NCBI RefSeq assembly: GCF_030252165.1
Contig: NZ_CP126969.1
Coordinates: 1,116,001-1,180,000, forward strand
Direction: 5' to 3'
Length of the DNA stretch: 64,000 nt
Origin: Corynebacterium breve
Lineage (GTDB): Bacteria > Actinomycetota > Actinomycetes > Mycobacteriales > Mycobacteriaceae
The position numbers and the translations under genes were made by a program. The notes under the pieces were generated by a model, which saw nothing but the letters and a program-made list of their open reading frames with translations, was not told the DNA's origin and did not search any database. Numbering within the stretch: position 1 is the stretch's first letter; every line of letters begins with the position of its first letter. Of this stretch, positions 9,380-18,717 are shown in pieces.

Positions 9380-9564
9380 TGGCCGCCCTTTTGTACGAAG
9401 GAACGGACGAACTCTTCAGCGTTGGTCTCGAGCAGACCGTCAATTTCGTCGAGCAAGTCGTCGGTGCCGGTGGTATTGATCTGCACCTGGCCTGCGCTGA
9501 CATCGTCAAGCGACTCGTCTCCGCCTCCGCTACCCTGTGGCTGGATTTGCTGCTGGTTTGCCAT
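9376..9564 (-). CDS. pup: Prokaryotic ubiquitin-like protein Pup
   Basis: 62 residues, disordered and Gln/Gly-rich at the N terminus. The conserved helical C-terminal half is TTGTDDLLDEIDGLLETNAE followed by EFVRSFVQKGGQ. It ends in Gly-Gly-Gln, so Dop must deamidate it to Glu before PafA can use it. Pup is the protein modifier of actinobacteria; its central helix region docks on the coiled coil of the ARC ATPase. A GAAGGAG ribosome site precedes the ATG. Dop lies 72 bases upstream and pafA overlaps the stop. Confidence 0.97.
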   Translation of the reverse strand: MANQQQIQPQGSGGGDESLDDVSAGQVQINTTGTDDLLDEIDGLLETNAEEFVRSFVQKGGQ

Positions 9565-9636
9565 GGTGACTCCTTCGTCGGTAGTGCTAGTTGTTGCTGC
9601 GTCCCAGCTTAGTAACCGGGACGGTGTAGGTGTGGA

Positions 9637-11166
9637 TTAGCGGCGAACGTACTGCACGAGGCCTTCGTTTCCGGGCTTGTCTAGGGCCTGGATAACATCG
9701 TCTATCGTTTCCGCCTTGTCAAAAATGTCGCCAATTTCGTTTCGGGTGAAGCCACGCACATTGTCGATGCCAATCTTCGCCACCTTGTCGCCTGTATTCA
9801 CAATGACGGTCTGCCAACTGGAGGCGACCACGTTTTCGCCGAACCTGGCGCTAATCATGCCACGGAAGTAGGCGCGTGAATCCTCGGGCGGGAGCTGGGC
9901 TGCTTGCTCGATCACGTCGGCGCTGACCAACGTCTTCATCCGACCGCTGCGCACAAGCGCGTGATAGAGGGACTTAGCAGGGTCGATGTCGGCGTACTGC
10001 AAGTCGATCAGCTTGATCTTCGGATCCCCCATAGACAAGCCGCGAGCAACATAGCGCTGGATCAAGGCATACTTGGCTGTCCAGTCGAGTCGATCAGCGG
10101 TGGAAAGCGGATCTCGCTCGAGGTCGTCGAGAATCTCGCCCCACAGATCGATGACCTTCTGGTCGATGTCGTCTTCTGCCTTCACGCGTCCGAGGTAAAT
10201 TCGCTGCATCTCAAGGGCAGAAAGAGCGCGTCCGTCAACGAGCGCGACCTTGTGTTGCAACGTCGGATCGTGGCTAACTGCCTTGAGCTCTGCGACGCTA
10301 TCTTTGAGTTTCAGATCGGAAAAATCCACGCCAGCCTCGACCGCATCGATGACCAGCTTGGTCATCCCCATCTTGAGGAAGTTTGAATACTGAGACATGT
10401 TGGCATCACCGATGATGGTGTGCAGACGACAGTAGTGAACAGCGTTGGCATGTGGCTCATCGCGCGAATTCACAATGCCGCGGTTCAGCGTTGTCTCGAG
10501 GGAAACTTCCTGGAAGAAATAGTCTGCGCGTTGAGAGATCTGGAAGCCATCAATCTCGCCGGTCTCTCCAATGCCAACGCGACCCGCGCCAATGATGATT
10601 TGTCGAGTGACAAAGAACGGCAGAATCGCTTGGGTCAGCACCTCAAAGTCAGTTTTGCGGGAGTATTGGTAATTCTCATGTGATCCGTAGGATGCGCCCT
10701 TGCCGTCCACATTGTTCTTATAGATTTTGATCGGAGGGCATGGATCGTGGCGGAACAGGACTGAGATGTCCTGGTCATACAGATCTTGGATTTCTGCTGC
10801 TGCCTGGTTCAAAATATGATCGCCGGCGGCATCGTAAATCATGGCGTCCCAGGCGTTAGATGCCTCGGGCGAGGCGTACTCAGGGTGGGCGTGGTCAACG
10901 TAAAAGCGAGCACCGTTTGAGGTGACAACGTTGGCTACGCCGATCGCATCTGGTTCCACGATGGGGACAGTCTTGTAGCGCTTCAGGTCGTAGCCGCGCG
11001 CATCCTTGAGCGGGTGTTCATCCTCGTAGTCCCAGCGAGAGCGAGCACCTGTGTTCATCGCTGCGTATGCGACGACAGCATGAGTCGATGTAACAATCGG
11101 GCTCACTTCAGGGTGCGTTGGAGTTGCGATTCCATACTCGGTCTCTGTTCCCATGAAACGTGTCAT
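9637..11166 (-). CDS. dop: Pup deamidase/depupylase Dop
   Basis: 509 residues, the longer sister of PafA. The N terminus MTRFMGTETEYGIATPTHP holds the first metal/ATP glutamates. Residues around 40-80 carry the Dop-specific loop missing from PafA. NGARFYVDHAHPEYASPE contains the conserved catalytic-region Asp, and NNVDGKGASYGSHENY and LHTIIGDANMSQ follow. Dop converts the C-terminal Gln of Pup to Glu and removes Pup from tagged proteins. The first activity is required here because this Pup ends in Gln. The ARC gene ends 10 bases before the Dop start. Confidence 0.96.
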   Translation of the reverse strand: MTRFMGTETEYGIATPTHPEVSPIVTSTHAVVAYAAMNTGARSRWDYEDEHPLKDARGYDLKRYKTVPIVEPDAIGVANVVTSNGARFYVDHAHPEYASPEASNAWDAMIYDAAGDHILNQAAAEIQDLYDQDISVLFRHDPCPPIKIYKNNVDGKGASYGSHENYQYSRKTDFEVLTQAILPFFVTRQIIIGAGRVGIGETGEIDGFQISQRADYFFQEVSLETTLNRGIVNSRDEPHANAVHYCRLHTIIGDANMSQYSNFLKMGMTKLVIDAVEAGVDFSDLKLKDSVAELKAVSHDPTLQHKVALVDGRALSALEMQRIYLGRVKAEDDIDQKVIDLWGEILDDLERDPLSTADRLDWTAKYALIQRYVARGLSMGDPKIKLIDLQYADIDPAKSLYHALVRSGRMKTLVSADVIEQAAQLPPEDSRAYFRGMISARFGENVVASSWQTVIVNTGDKVAKIGIDNVRGFTRNEIGDIFDKAETIDDVIQALDKPGNEGLVQYVRR

Positions 11167-11176
11167 GGGTAACAGC

Positions 11177-12688
11177 CTAACCGATTACTTCGGCGTTCAA
11201 TACCTTCTTTCCAATTCTTCCCGAGATACGCGACCACTCGTCGGGGTTGGAGGTATTTGGCAGGTCTTCACTCTCGTTCTGTTCTGCAACGACCGCTCGA
11301 CGAAGGTGTTCGGCGGTCAGTCCACTAGTGCTCACTCCGGCGATATGATCCTTGATGGCCAGCTTCTTCGCGCGGTCTACAACATTTGCGATCATCGCCC
11401 CGGAAACGAAATCCGAGTAGTTCAGTACCTCAACGGAGCCATCGACAAGCTCAAGACGAACATAGGGCCGCGGAGCGAACAGTCCCCCCACGGCTGCGTC
11501 GATCAAATCCTGGATATCGCCTTCGTGCGGAACCTTGTCGTTCAAATGCCGTGCGAAAATATCGGCAGCCCCTTCCCTATCGGGTCGGGAGACTCGGATC
11601 TTGATGTCAAGACGACCTGGGCGCAGAATCGCTGGGTCGATGAGTTCCTCGCGGTTTGTCGCGCCAATGACAATCACATTTGAAATGTCCTCGACACCGT
11701 CGATCTCGGTCAACAACTGCGGAACAACGGTGGTTTCCATGTCCGAAGACACTCCAGAACCACGGGTGCGGAAGATGGACTCCATTTCATCGAAGAATAC
11801 GATTACCGGGCGCCCATCGCCTGCAAGCTCGCGGGCACGCTCAAAGATCAACCTGATCCGGCGCTCGGTCTCACCCACGAATTTGTTCAGCAGCTCGGGC
11901 CCTTTGACGTTGAGAAAATAGGACTTGCCGCCATCACCGATACGCGACGACAACGAATTAGCCACGGCCTTTGCAATCAGCGTCTTGCCGCAGCCCGGAG
12001 GGCCGTAGAGCAACAATCCCTTCGGCGGCTTCAAATCAAATTCGCGGTATAGCTCTGGGTGCGAGAAAGGCAGCTCGACAGAATCGCGGATCGCCTCAAT
12101 CTGCGGCGCGAGGCCACCGATGTCGTCGTAAGTAACATCGGGAACCTCTTCGAGAGAGAGCTGCGCGACCTCAGTCTTCTCAACCCTCTCGAAGGCGAAA
12201 CCAGCCTTGTAGTCCGTGAGCACAGTATCACCGGCACGCGCCTCGGTCTGGATCTTGTCGGTGAGTAGCACCAACGACTCATTGCCATTTTGATCGCAGA
12301 CAATCGCACGCTGATCTCCGACCTTTTCTAGGAGTGTCGCCAACGTACCCGTCTTGGGCAACCCGCAATTCTCGACGATCACCAGGCCCTCTCCGAGTCG
12401 AACCAGTGCGCCTGGCTCGAACTCTTGGCCGTAAAGGTTCGGAGAGACTTTCAGTCGCATCTGGCGACCTGACGTGAAGACTTCGGCCTCCTTGCCTTCC
12501 TTCACACTGCCCATGAAGATGCCGTATGTCGAGGCGGGCTCACCTAACTGATCGATTTCTGCGTGGAGGCTAGACAAGTTGTCGCGAGAAAACTTCAACA
12601 ACTCGGCAAGCTTCGCGTTTCGCGACGACAGCGCCTGTACCTTGCGCTTGAGTTCCCGGTTCTCGGCGGCAGTATCCACGGAAGTCAT
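11177..12688 (-). CDS. arc: AAA+ ATPase forming ring-shaped complexes (ARC/Mpa)
   Basis: 503 residues: an N-terminal coiled coil (about 8-48, [20 protein letters not shown] onward), two OB folds (about 50-190), and a AAA+ module with Walker [14 protein letters not shown], Walker [11 protein letters not shown] and an [16 protein letters not shown] sensor region. The family binds pupylated proteins through the coiled coil and unfolds them. The protein ends [10 protein letters not shown] and lacks the Gln-Tyr-Leu tail by which mycobacterial Mpa opens the 20S proteasome. This fits the absence of prcBA and suggests unfolding or disassembly without degradation. TrmI lies 9 bases upstream. Confidence 0.95.
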   Translation of the reverse strand: MTSVDTAAENRELKRKVQALSSRNAKLAELLKFSRDNLSSLHAEIDQLGEPASTYGIFMGSVKEGKEAEVFTSGRQMRLKVSPNLYGQEFEPGALVRLGEGLVIVENCGLPKTGTLATLLEKVGDQRAIVCDQNGNESLVLLTDKIQTEARAGDTVLTDYKAGFAFERVEKTEVAQLSLEEVPDVTYDDIGGLAPQIEAIRDSVELPFSHPELYREFDLKPPKGLLLYGPPGCGKTLIAKAVANSLSSRIGDGGKSYFLNVKGPELLNKFVGETERRIRLIFERARELAGDGRPVIVFFDEMESIFRTRGSGVSSDMETTVVPQLLTEIDGVEDISNVIVIGATNREELIDPAILRPGRLDIKIRVSRPDREGAADIFARHLNDKVPHEGDIQDLIDAAVGGLFAPRPYVRLELVDGSVEVLNYSDFVSGAMIANVVDRAKKLAIKDHIAGVSTSGLTAEHLRRAVVAEQNESEDLPNTSNPDEWSRISGRIGKKVLNAEVIG

Positions 12689-12697
12689 ATATTCAGC

Positions 12698-13531
12698 TTA
12701 GCGACGCGCCTTCCGCTGCGGGCGCGGTGGTGTCACTCCATCTGCTAGACGACGAGTCCACACCAAAAACGCCGTGTGGGCATTCATGCGGTGCTCAGGG
12801 CGGGTAGCTAGCCCCTCGACTTTCCACTCGCGCAACAGAGTCTCCCAAGCGCGTGGCTCGGTGAAGCACTTGGCCTCGCGAATCCCCTCCATCACGTTCA
12901 TGAGCTGCGGAACCGTAGCCACATAAGTCATGAACACGCCGCCGGGGATGAGAACGTTCTTTACAGTGTCGATGAAATGCCATGGCTCGACCATGTCCAA
13001 AATCACCCGGTCGACCTGCCCGCCGAGATCGTCGACAGTGACCTCGCCAAAGTCACCCAATCGCGGGGTCCACCATTCAGGGGTACCGCGGTAGTAGTCG
13101 GCCACGTTGTCTTTAGCAAAAGCCAGGTGGTCTTCGCGGATTTCATATGAAAACACGTGCCCTTCCGGGCCGACCGCGCGCAGCAGATTCATCGTGAGCG
13201 CACCGGAGCCTGCCCCGGCCTCAAGCACGCGCGCACCCATAAAAATGTCGCCCTCCACAATGATCTGTGCCGCATCTTTCGGATAGATCACTGCAGCGCC
13301 ACGAGGCATGGAAAGTACGTGGTCAACCAGAAGGTGACGGAAACACAGGTAATCCGAACCCATTGAAGACTGCACGACCGACCCCTCATCGGCACCGATA
13401 ATATCGTCGTGTGCAATGGAGCCCTTGTGGGTGTGGTACTCAGCCCCCTCAACCAATTCGATGGTGAAGTGTCGTTGTTTAGCATCAGTGAGCTGAACTT
13501 TGTCGCCAGCCTTAAATGGTCCGGAATACAT
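12698..13531 (-). CDS. trmI: tRNA (adenine-58-N1)-methyltransferase
   Basis: 277 residues with a small N-terminal beta domain (GPFKAGDKVQLTD) and a Rossmann SAM-binding domain (GARVLEAGAGSGALTMNLLR, about 102-121). These are typical of bacterial/archaeal TrmI, which methylates A58 in the tRNA T loop as a homotetramer. The start is supported by an AGAGGAGG ribosome site 7 bases upstream of the ATG. Its position next to the ARC gene matches Rv2118c-Rv2115c in M. tuberculosis. Confidence 0.94.
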   Translation of the reverse strand: MYSGPFKAGDKVQLTDAKQRHFTIELVEGAEYHTHKGSIAHDDIIGADEGSVVQSSMGSDYLCFRHLLVDHVLSMPRGAAVIYPKDAAQIIVEGDIFMGARVLEAGAGSGALTMNLLRAVGPEGHVFSYEIREDHLAFAKDNVADYYRGTPEWWTPRLGDFGEVTVDDLGGQVDRVILDMVEPWHFIDTVKNVLIPGGVFMTYVATVPQLMNVMEGIREAKCFTEPRAWETLLREWKVEGLATRPEHRMNAHTAFLVWTRRLADGVTPPRPQRKARR

Positions 13532-13544
13532 GCAGGATCCTCCT

Positions 13545-14750
13545 CTAGTTTCCGGTTAAGTATGCCGTAAGTGCCTTCGTAAACCATATTTGGTCTTGTA
13601 CGCCTGCAAGTTCGCGTGCCGAGTGCATGGACAGCAGCGGGACTCCTACATCCACCGTTGGGATACCGAGCCTTGTGGCCGCAATCGGTCCGATAGTCGA
13701 TCCGCACGGAACGGCGTTGTTTCCCACAAAAGTTTGTACCGGAACGTCGACCGCCTGGCAGGCGCGCATCCACAGCGCTTCGGTCACTGCATCGGAGGCA
13801 TAACGCTGGTTGGCGTTAATCTTGAGCACAGGACCTTCGTTGAGCAATGGCTGGTGGGTTGGGTCGTGCTTGGAGGCATAATTCGGGTGAAGAGAATGCG
13901 CCGCATCGGCGGACACCATGGTTGAGGAAGCCAGCATTTCCATCGGATCCCCATATTCGACAGCGATGCGATTCAGCACACGTTCTAGCAGTGGCCCACC
14001 GGCGCCTGTAGTAGTTTGAGAGCCTACTTCCTCATGATTGAATGCAGCCATCACAATGATGTCGTGCGTGTCCTCTTTGGCATTGATCATCGCTTGCATC
14101 GACGCGTAAACACTGGTCAGGTTGTCCATTCGGCCTGCAGCGATGAGATCATTGAAAACCACTCCCTCGTGGGTATCCACGCTGATCATCTCGTGCGCCA
14201 TGATGTAGTGTTTGTCCACGTCGGCAGCATCCGCGATGACATCCATAATCGAGTCCCCCTGTGCAACCGACATGACCGGCTGCATGTGGACCTGCTTATC
14301 CGGCTTTAACTCGTTGGTGCGCTCGAGGTGAATTGCTAGGTGTGGAACGCGCGCGATAGGCCCAGTTTCCACCAAGCGTTGTGTGCCGTCGGCAAGCACA
14401 ATGCGCCCAGCGAACGAGAGCTCGCGATCAAACCAACTAGCTAGGATCGGTCCACCGTAAACCTCAACGGCAAGTTGATGGAATCCATGCGACGTGAAAT
14501 CGGGCTGCGGCTTGAGCATCAAGCCAGGTGAATCAGTGTGAGAGCCGACGATGCGGAACGCCGGGTTGGGCACATCGGGGATCCACCAAGCGATTACGGC
14601 GCCTCCATCGACAAGGACGTGGCCTCCGGGGGAAACGAGTGTGTCTTCTGAAAACCCATGAGACGTGAGCCGATCCGCTACCTCCCGTGCAGCATGGAAC
14701 GCGGAGGGTGAAGCTGAAACGAAATCGAGGAAGTCGCGAATAGAGTCCAT
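13545..14750 (-). CDS. M18 family aminopeptidase (aspartyl aminopeptidase-like)
   Basis: About 401 residues. M18 landmarks: RIVGSHTDSPGLMLKP with the first metal His, the AAFNHEEVGSQTTTGAGGPLL block with the catalytic/metal Glu pair, SADAAHSLHPNY and, near the C terminus, PLLSMHSARELAG with the last metal His. The family are dodecameric zinc aminopeptidases of the cytoplasm preferring acidic N-terminal residues. I chose ATG 14750 (MDSIRDFLDFV) because an AAAGGT site sits just upstream; a longer frame to 14780 would overlap the divergent nuclease gene. Confidence 0.92.
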   Translation of the reverse strand: MDSIRDFLDFVSASPSAFHAAREVADRLTSHGFSEDTLVSPGGHVLVDGGAVIAWWIPDVPNPAFRIVGSHTDSPGLMLKPQPDFTSHGFHQLAVEVYGGPILASWFDRELSFAGRIVLADGTQRLVETGPIARVPHLAIHLERTNELKPDKQVHMQPVMSVAQGDSIMDVIADAADVDKHYIMAHEMISVDTHEGVVFNDLIAAGRMDNLTSVYASMQAMINAKEDTHDIIVMAAFNHEEVGSQTTTGAGGPLLERVLNRIAVEYGDPMEMLASSTMVSADAAHSLHPNYASKHDPTHQPLLNEGPVLKINANQRYASDAVTEALWMRACQAVDVPVQTFVGNNAVPCGSTIGPIAATRLGIPTVDVGVPLLSMHSARELAGVQDQIWFTKALTAYLTGN

Positions 14751-14766
14751 ACCTTTACACTCTATG

Positions 14767-15594
14767 ATGAAGAACATCATGACTCCACGACCAATCGCCC
14801 TTTCACCGTCCCGAGCTTCCGATTACAACCAGTGTCCGCTTTTGTATCGCTTCCGCACGATCGACCGGCTCCCCGAAGAAAAGACGCTTGCGCAGGTAAA
14901 GGGAACACTTGTGCATGCTGTTTTGGAGGACGTGCACGGCTGGGCGCGCGAGGAAAGAACCTACCCCGCCGCGGTGAAACGCATTAAGCCCAACTGGGAG
15001 AAAATGCTGGACAGTGATCCCGATATTGCGGCGCTTGTCGACGACGAGCAGGCCTTTTTCATCGAAGCTCGTTCTCTAGTGCGCGACTATTTTGAGATGG
15101 AGAACCCCGCGGCCTTCGACTCCACGGAGCAAGAGCTCTACGTTGACACTGTGCTGCCCAACGGTGTGCCAGTTCGCGGCTTTATCGACCGCGTCGATGT
15201 CGCCCCCACTGGTGAAGTCCGCGTTGTCGACTATAAGACCGGAAAGAAGCCTCTCCCCCGCTATTCTGCGGACGCGCAGTTCCAGATGCGCTTTTACGCG
15301 CTGGTTTACTGGCGCCTATTCAACACCGTGCCAACTCAGCTGCGGCTGATGTACCTGAAGGTCATTGACTCGATGTTTCTTGCACCCTCCAAGGAAGAGC
15401 TGGAGTACTTCGAGCGCGATCTTGGCGATTTGTGGTCAAAGATTGAAGGAGACGGAAAATCCGGCCGCTTTAGAACGCAGAAGTCAAAGTTGTGTGGCTG
15501 GTGTTCTTTCCAAAGCTTGTGCCCGGAGTTCGGTGGTACTCCGCCGCCCTACCCTGGTTGGCCAGGGTCGACGGCGGACGTCACGCAGGACTAA
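14767..15594 (+). CDS. RecB-family PD-(D/E)XK exonuclease with Fe-S cysteines
   Basis: About 275 residues. The Cas4/AddB-like nuclease motifs are visible: GTLVHAVLEDVHG, then the PD-(D/E)XK core GFIDRVDVAPTGEVRVVDYKTGK, and a distal QMRFYALVY helix. Four cysteines likely hold a 4Fe-4S cluster: one in DYNQCPLLYRF and three in CGWCSFQSLCPEF. This is the protein annotated as RecB next to trmI in mycobacteria (Rv2119); it lacks a helicase domain and its biological role is unsettled. A TACACT hexamer lies just upstream of the ATGs at 14764/14767; ATG 14779 is another possible start. The stop overlaps fhs by 4 bases. Confidence 0.88.
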   Translation: MKNIMTPRPIALSPSRASDYNQCPLLYRFRTIDRLPEEKTLAQVKGTLVHAVLEDVHGWAREERTYPAAVKRIKPNWEKMLDSDPDIAALVDDEQAFFIEARSLVRDYFEMENPAAFDSTEQELYVDTVLPNGVPVRGFIDRVDVAPTGEVRVVDYKTGKKPLPRYSADAQFQMRFYALVYWRLFNTVPTQLRLMYLKVIDSMFLAPSKEELEYFERDLGDLWSKIEGDGKSGRFRTQKSKLCGWCSFQSLCPEFGGTPPPYPGWPGSTADVTQD

Positions 15595-17243
15595 AACAGC
15601 CCGGTAATCTTCCCGTCAATCACGTCAATACCGTCGGCTGCTGGCTTCTTGCCAAGCCCCGGCATGGTCATCACTGCGCCAGTCAACGCCACGATGAAGC
15701 CAGCGCCTGTGCGTGGCAAGAGCTCCCGCACGTGCAAAGTGTGTCCCTCGGGGGCTCCCAGTGCCTTCGGGTCGTCGCTAAAGGAGTATTGAGTCTTCGA
15801 GATGCATACCGGCAAGGTGTACCAGCTGTTCTTCTTGATCGTCTCCAAATCCTTGCGAGCCTGGTTAGAGTACTCGACGCGATCTGCGTGGTAAATCTCG
15901 CGCGCGATGGTTTCAATCGCTGCTTCCACGCCCTTGTCGTTGTCGTACAAAGGTGCCGAAGATTCCACCAAATTGTCCAGGACAGTTTCAGCGAGTTGGA
16001 TCGCACCGTCGCCACCTTCCGCCCAGACGTTTGCCTCGGCGAGAGCAACGCCGAACTGATCGGCCCACTGGCGCATAAACTCGCGTTCTGCTTCTGTATC
16101 GCTGGTAAACAAATTAACTGCGACGACAGGCTTGACTCCGAACTTGCGGATGTTTTCCACATGTCGCTCCAAGTTCACGATGCCCGACTTCAGCGCTTCT
16201 AGGTTCTCGTTGGTTAGATCTTCACGAGCTACGCCACCGTTGTACTTCATGGAACGGATTGTGGTGACGATGACAGTACCTGCGACATCGAAGTTGCCAT
16301 AGCGAGATTTGATATCGAAAAACTTCTCGGCGCCAAGATCGGATCCAAAACCAGCCTCGGTAAGAACGATGTCGGCGTACTGCTGCGCAGTGGTGGTCGC
16401 GATCAAGGTATTGCAGCCGTGGGCGATATTGGCAAATGGTCCGCCGTGGATCAAAGCTGGCGTGCCACCGAGCGTTTGAACCAGGTTGGGGTTGATCGCG
16501 TCCTTCAAGAGTGCGGACAGGGCACCTTGGGCACCGAGATCTCCCGCTGTGACTGGTTCGTCGTCGTAAGTAAAGCCAACCGTTAAGTTCGCGATCCGCG
16601 CCTTGAGATCTTCCAAATCTGTAGCCAAGCCAAGCACTGCCATGATTTCGGAAGCAGCCGTAATCGTAAAGCGAGTTTCCGTCGGAACTCCTTGTTTAGG
16701 TCCGCCGAGGCCGGTGACGACGTGCCGCAGTGAGCGGTCGTTGACATCCAGGCACCGCTGCCAAGTGATGCGACGGGGATCGATGTTCAGCGCATTGCCC
16801 TGCTGGATGTGGTTGTCGATCAATGCCGCCAGCGTGTTGTTGGCAGAAGTGATCGCATGGAAGTCTCCGGTGAAGTGCAGGTTGATGTTTTCCATTGGGA
16901 CAACCTGGGAGTAGCCACCACCGGCAGCACCGCCTTTAATGCCCATAACGGGGCCAAGTGAAGGTTCGCGGAGAGCAACCATTGCCTTGTGTCCAAGCTT
17001 TGCCATCGCATCCGTCAGCCCGATCAGGACGGTGGACTTTCCCTCGCCGGCGGGGGTCGGAGACACGCCGGTGACAAGAATGATCTTGCCCGGTGTGTCG
17101 GATTTCCTGATCTTGGATAGATCAACCTTGGCCATGTGGTGACCGTAGGGAATGAGCGCTTCGTCGTCGATACCTACGCGCTTGGCGATGTCGGTGATTG
17201 GCTCGAGGTTATGGGCTTGGGCAATGGAAACGTCAGAGAGCAT
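15591..17243 (-). CDS. fhs: Formate-tetrahydrofolate ligase
   Basis: 550 residues over the whole family length. The P-loop is TPAGEGKSTVLIGLTDA (about residue 62), followed by the substrate-binding LREPSLGPVMGIKGGAAGGG and QVVPMENINLHFTGD blocks. The enzyme makes 10-formyl-THF from formate, ATP and THF, feeding one-carbon units to purines and initiator tRNA. It lies 4 bases downstream of the C4-dicarboxylate transporter gene, so they are probably co-transcribed. Its C terminus overlaps the convergent nuclease gene. Confidence 0.95.
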   Translation of the reverse strand: MLSDVSIAQAHNLEPITDIAKRVGIDDEALIPYGHHMAKVDLSKIRKSDTPGKIILVTGVSPTPAGEGKSTVLIGLTDAMAKLGHKAMVALREPSLGPVMGIKGGAAGGGYSQVVPMENINLHFTGDFHAITSANNTLAALIDNHIQQGNALNIDPRRITWQRCLDVNDRSLRHVVTGLGGPKQGVPTETRFTITAASEIMAVLGLATDLEDLKARIANLTVGFTYDDEPVTAGDLGAQGALSALLKDAINPNLVQTLGGTPALIHGGPFANIAHGCNTLIATTTAQQYADIVLTEAGFGSDLGAEKFFDIKSRYGNFDVAGTVIVTTIRSMKYNGGVAREDLTNENLEALKSGIVNLERHVENIRKFGVKPVVAVNLFTSDTEAEREFMRQWADQFGVALAEANVWAEGGDGAIQLAETVLDNLVESSAPLYDNDKGVEAAIETIAREIYHADRVEYSNQARKDLETIKKNSWYTLPVCISKTQYSFSDDPKALGAPEGHTLHVRELLPRTGAGFIVALTGAVMTMPGLGKKPAADGIDVIDGKITGLF

Positions 17244-17247
17244 GCAT

Positions 17248-18558
17248 CTAGAGTATTACGCCGCCGAGAACATATCCCAACAGCACCGCGACAGTGATAC
17301 ATACCACACCCGGTATCAGGAATGGATGGTTGAAAACGTACTTGCCGATTTTGGTCGAGCCCGTATCATCCATCTCCACTGCTGCGAGCAGAGTCGGATA
17401 GGTCGGTAGAACGAACAGCGCACAGACTGCCGGCAATGCAGCAACTGCGGTGAGCGGGCTGACACCAATGGCCAGCGCCGCCGGCATGAGTGCTTTCGCC
17501 GTAGATGCCTGGGAGTACAGCAACGCGGCAGCGAAGAACAGAACGACCGCTAGCAACCACGGTTGCGCCTTCAATACGTCACCTGCAATGACTTGAATGT
17601 CGTCTAGGTAGTGATTGATAAAGGTCGTGCCCAACCATGCAACGCCGAGCACGCACACGGCTGCGGACATGCCCGAGCGGAATACCTGAGTGCCTAGGAT
17701 CTCTGCGGCAGGAATCTTAGTGATCAACACGATGATTGTCGCCGCTGCGAGCATAATCGCCATGATCGCCTCGTTGCGCGGGATTGTTGGATTGGCGATC
17801 AGAGCAAACTGCTCCGAGATTGCCGTGGCGTACCCCATCACTAGCACGATCGCGAGTAGGAAAATTCCTACGGAAGCCTTTGCGCCTTTTGGAGCCACGT
17901 ACTCACTGGCAGGCACCGGCTTACCGACGAGGTTCCTCTCCAAGCGATCGAGGTAAACCGGATCTTTGTCCAAATCCTTGCCCATGCGATTAGCTACCCA
18001 AGCTGTTGGGAAAATGGCTAGGAATGTGGCTGGAAGCATGACACCGAGGAGCTGTAGGTAGCCCACTCCGTGCGGTTCCAGAAGATCAGCCATGAACACA
18101 ACTGCAGCGGAAATTGGAGACGCAACGATTGCCATCTGTGAAGAAATCACCGCTACCGACAGCGGACGGGAAGGACGGACTTTTCCCTCCTTGGCTACCT
18201 CGACGATGACTGGCAGTGTGGAAAATGCCGTGTGGCCTGTGCCTGCGAAGACAGTCATAAGCCATGTCACAATCGGCGCGTAGAGAGTGATGCGCTTTGG
18301 GTTGCGACGCAGAAAACGCTCTGCAAGATGGACCAAATAGTCCATGCCTCCAGCGCGCTGCATCGCTGCAATCGCGGCGATCACACACATAATAATTCCG
18401 ACGACATCAAACGGAATATCTTCAGCTGTGACCGTCATACCGGACAGGCCAAGGAACAGAACGCCCAGTCCGCCAGCAAAACCAATTGCGATGGACCCGA
18501 GTCTTGCGCCAAGGATGATCGCCCCGAATAGGATGATCAGGTGGAGTGCGAGGAGCAT
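17248..18558 (-). CDS. Anaerobic C4-dicarboxylate transporter (DcuA/DcuB family)
   Basis: 436 residues, almost entirely hydrophobic with about 10-12 membrane helices. Family features include the N-terminal LGARLGSIAIGFAGGLGVLFLGL and a GTGHTAFSTLPVIVEVAKE stretch near residue 110. Dcu carriers exchange fumarate, succinate, malate and aspartate and are used mainly without oxygen. The aspartase gene lies just upstream on the same strand, so a plausible cycle is aspartate uptake, deamination to fumarate, and succinate export. An AAGGA ribosome site precedes the ATG. A terminator separates it from aspA, so it likely has its own promoter in 18559-18666. Confidence 0.9.
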   Translation of the reverse strand: MLLALHLIILFGAIILGARLGSIAIGFAGGLGVLFLGLSGMTVTAEDIPFDVVGIIMCVIAAIAAMQRAGGMDYLVHLAERFLRRNPKRITLYAPIVTWLMTVFAGTGHTAFSTLPVIVEVAKEGKVRPSRPLSVAVISSQMAIVASPISAAVVFMADLLEPHGVGYLQLLGVMLPATFLAIFPTAWVANRMGKDLDKDPVYLDRLERNLVGKPVPASEYVAPKGAKASVGIFLLAIVLVMGYATAISEQFALIANPTIPRNEAIMAIMLAAATIIVLITKIPAAEILGTQVFRSGMSAAVCVLGVAWLGTTFINHYLDDIQVIAGDVLKAQPWLLAVVLFFAAALLYSQASTAKALMPAALAIGVSPLTAVAALPAVCALFVLPTYPTLLAAVEMDDTGSTKIGKYVFNHPFLIPGVVCITVAVLLGYVLGGVIL

Positions 18559-18666
18559 CAGGAATCCTTACTAGATTCAATAGAAAGACATTGGTGGAAC
18601 AACTCAAGTCTAGATCCACTCGGCTTAGGTCATATTATATTGAGAAATATCTCACTACTCCACGCA

Positions 18667-18699
18667 AAAGGTCCCGCCGGCATGGCCAGCGGGACCTTT
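18667..18699 (-). terminator. Intrinsic terminator of aspA
   Basis: A perfect 11-bp inverted repeat (AAAGGTCCCGC and its complement, 11-base loop) lies 19 bases past the aspA stop. On the minus strand the stem is followed by a short T run (TTTTGCG), giving a Rho-independent terminator of moderate strength. Confidence 0.75.
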
Positions 18700-18717
18700 C
18701 ACAGACTGCGCGGGAAA

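Noticed and set aside
18641..18654. Near-palindrome TGAGAAATATCTCA upstream of the Dcu gene
   Set aside because: Only 5-bp arms in an AT-rich promoter region; it does not fit a regulator consensus that I can name.
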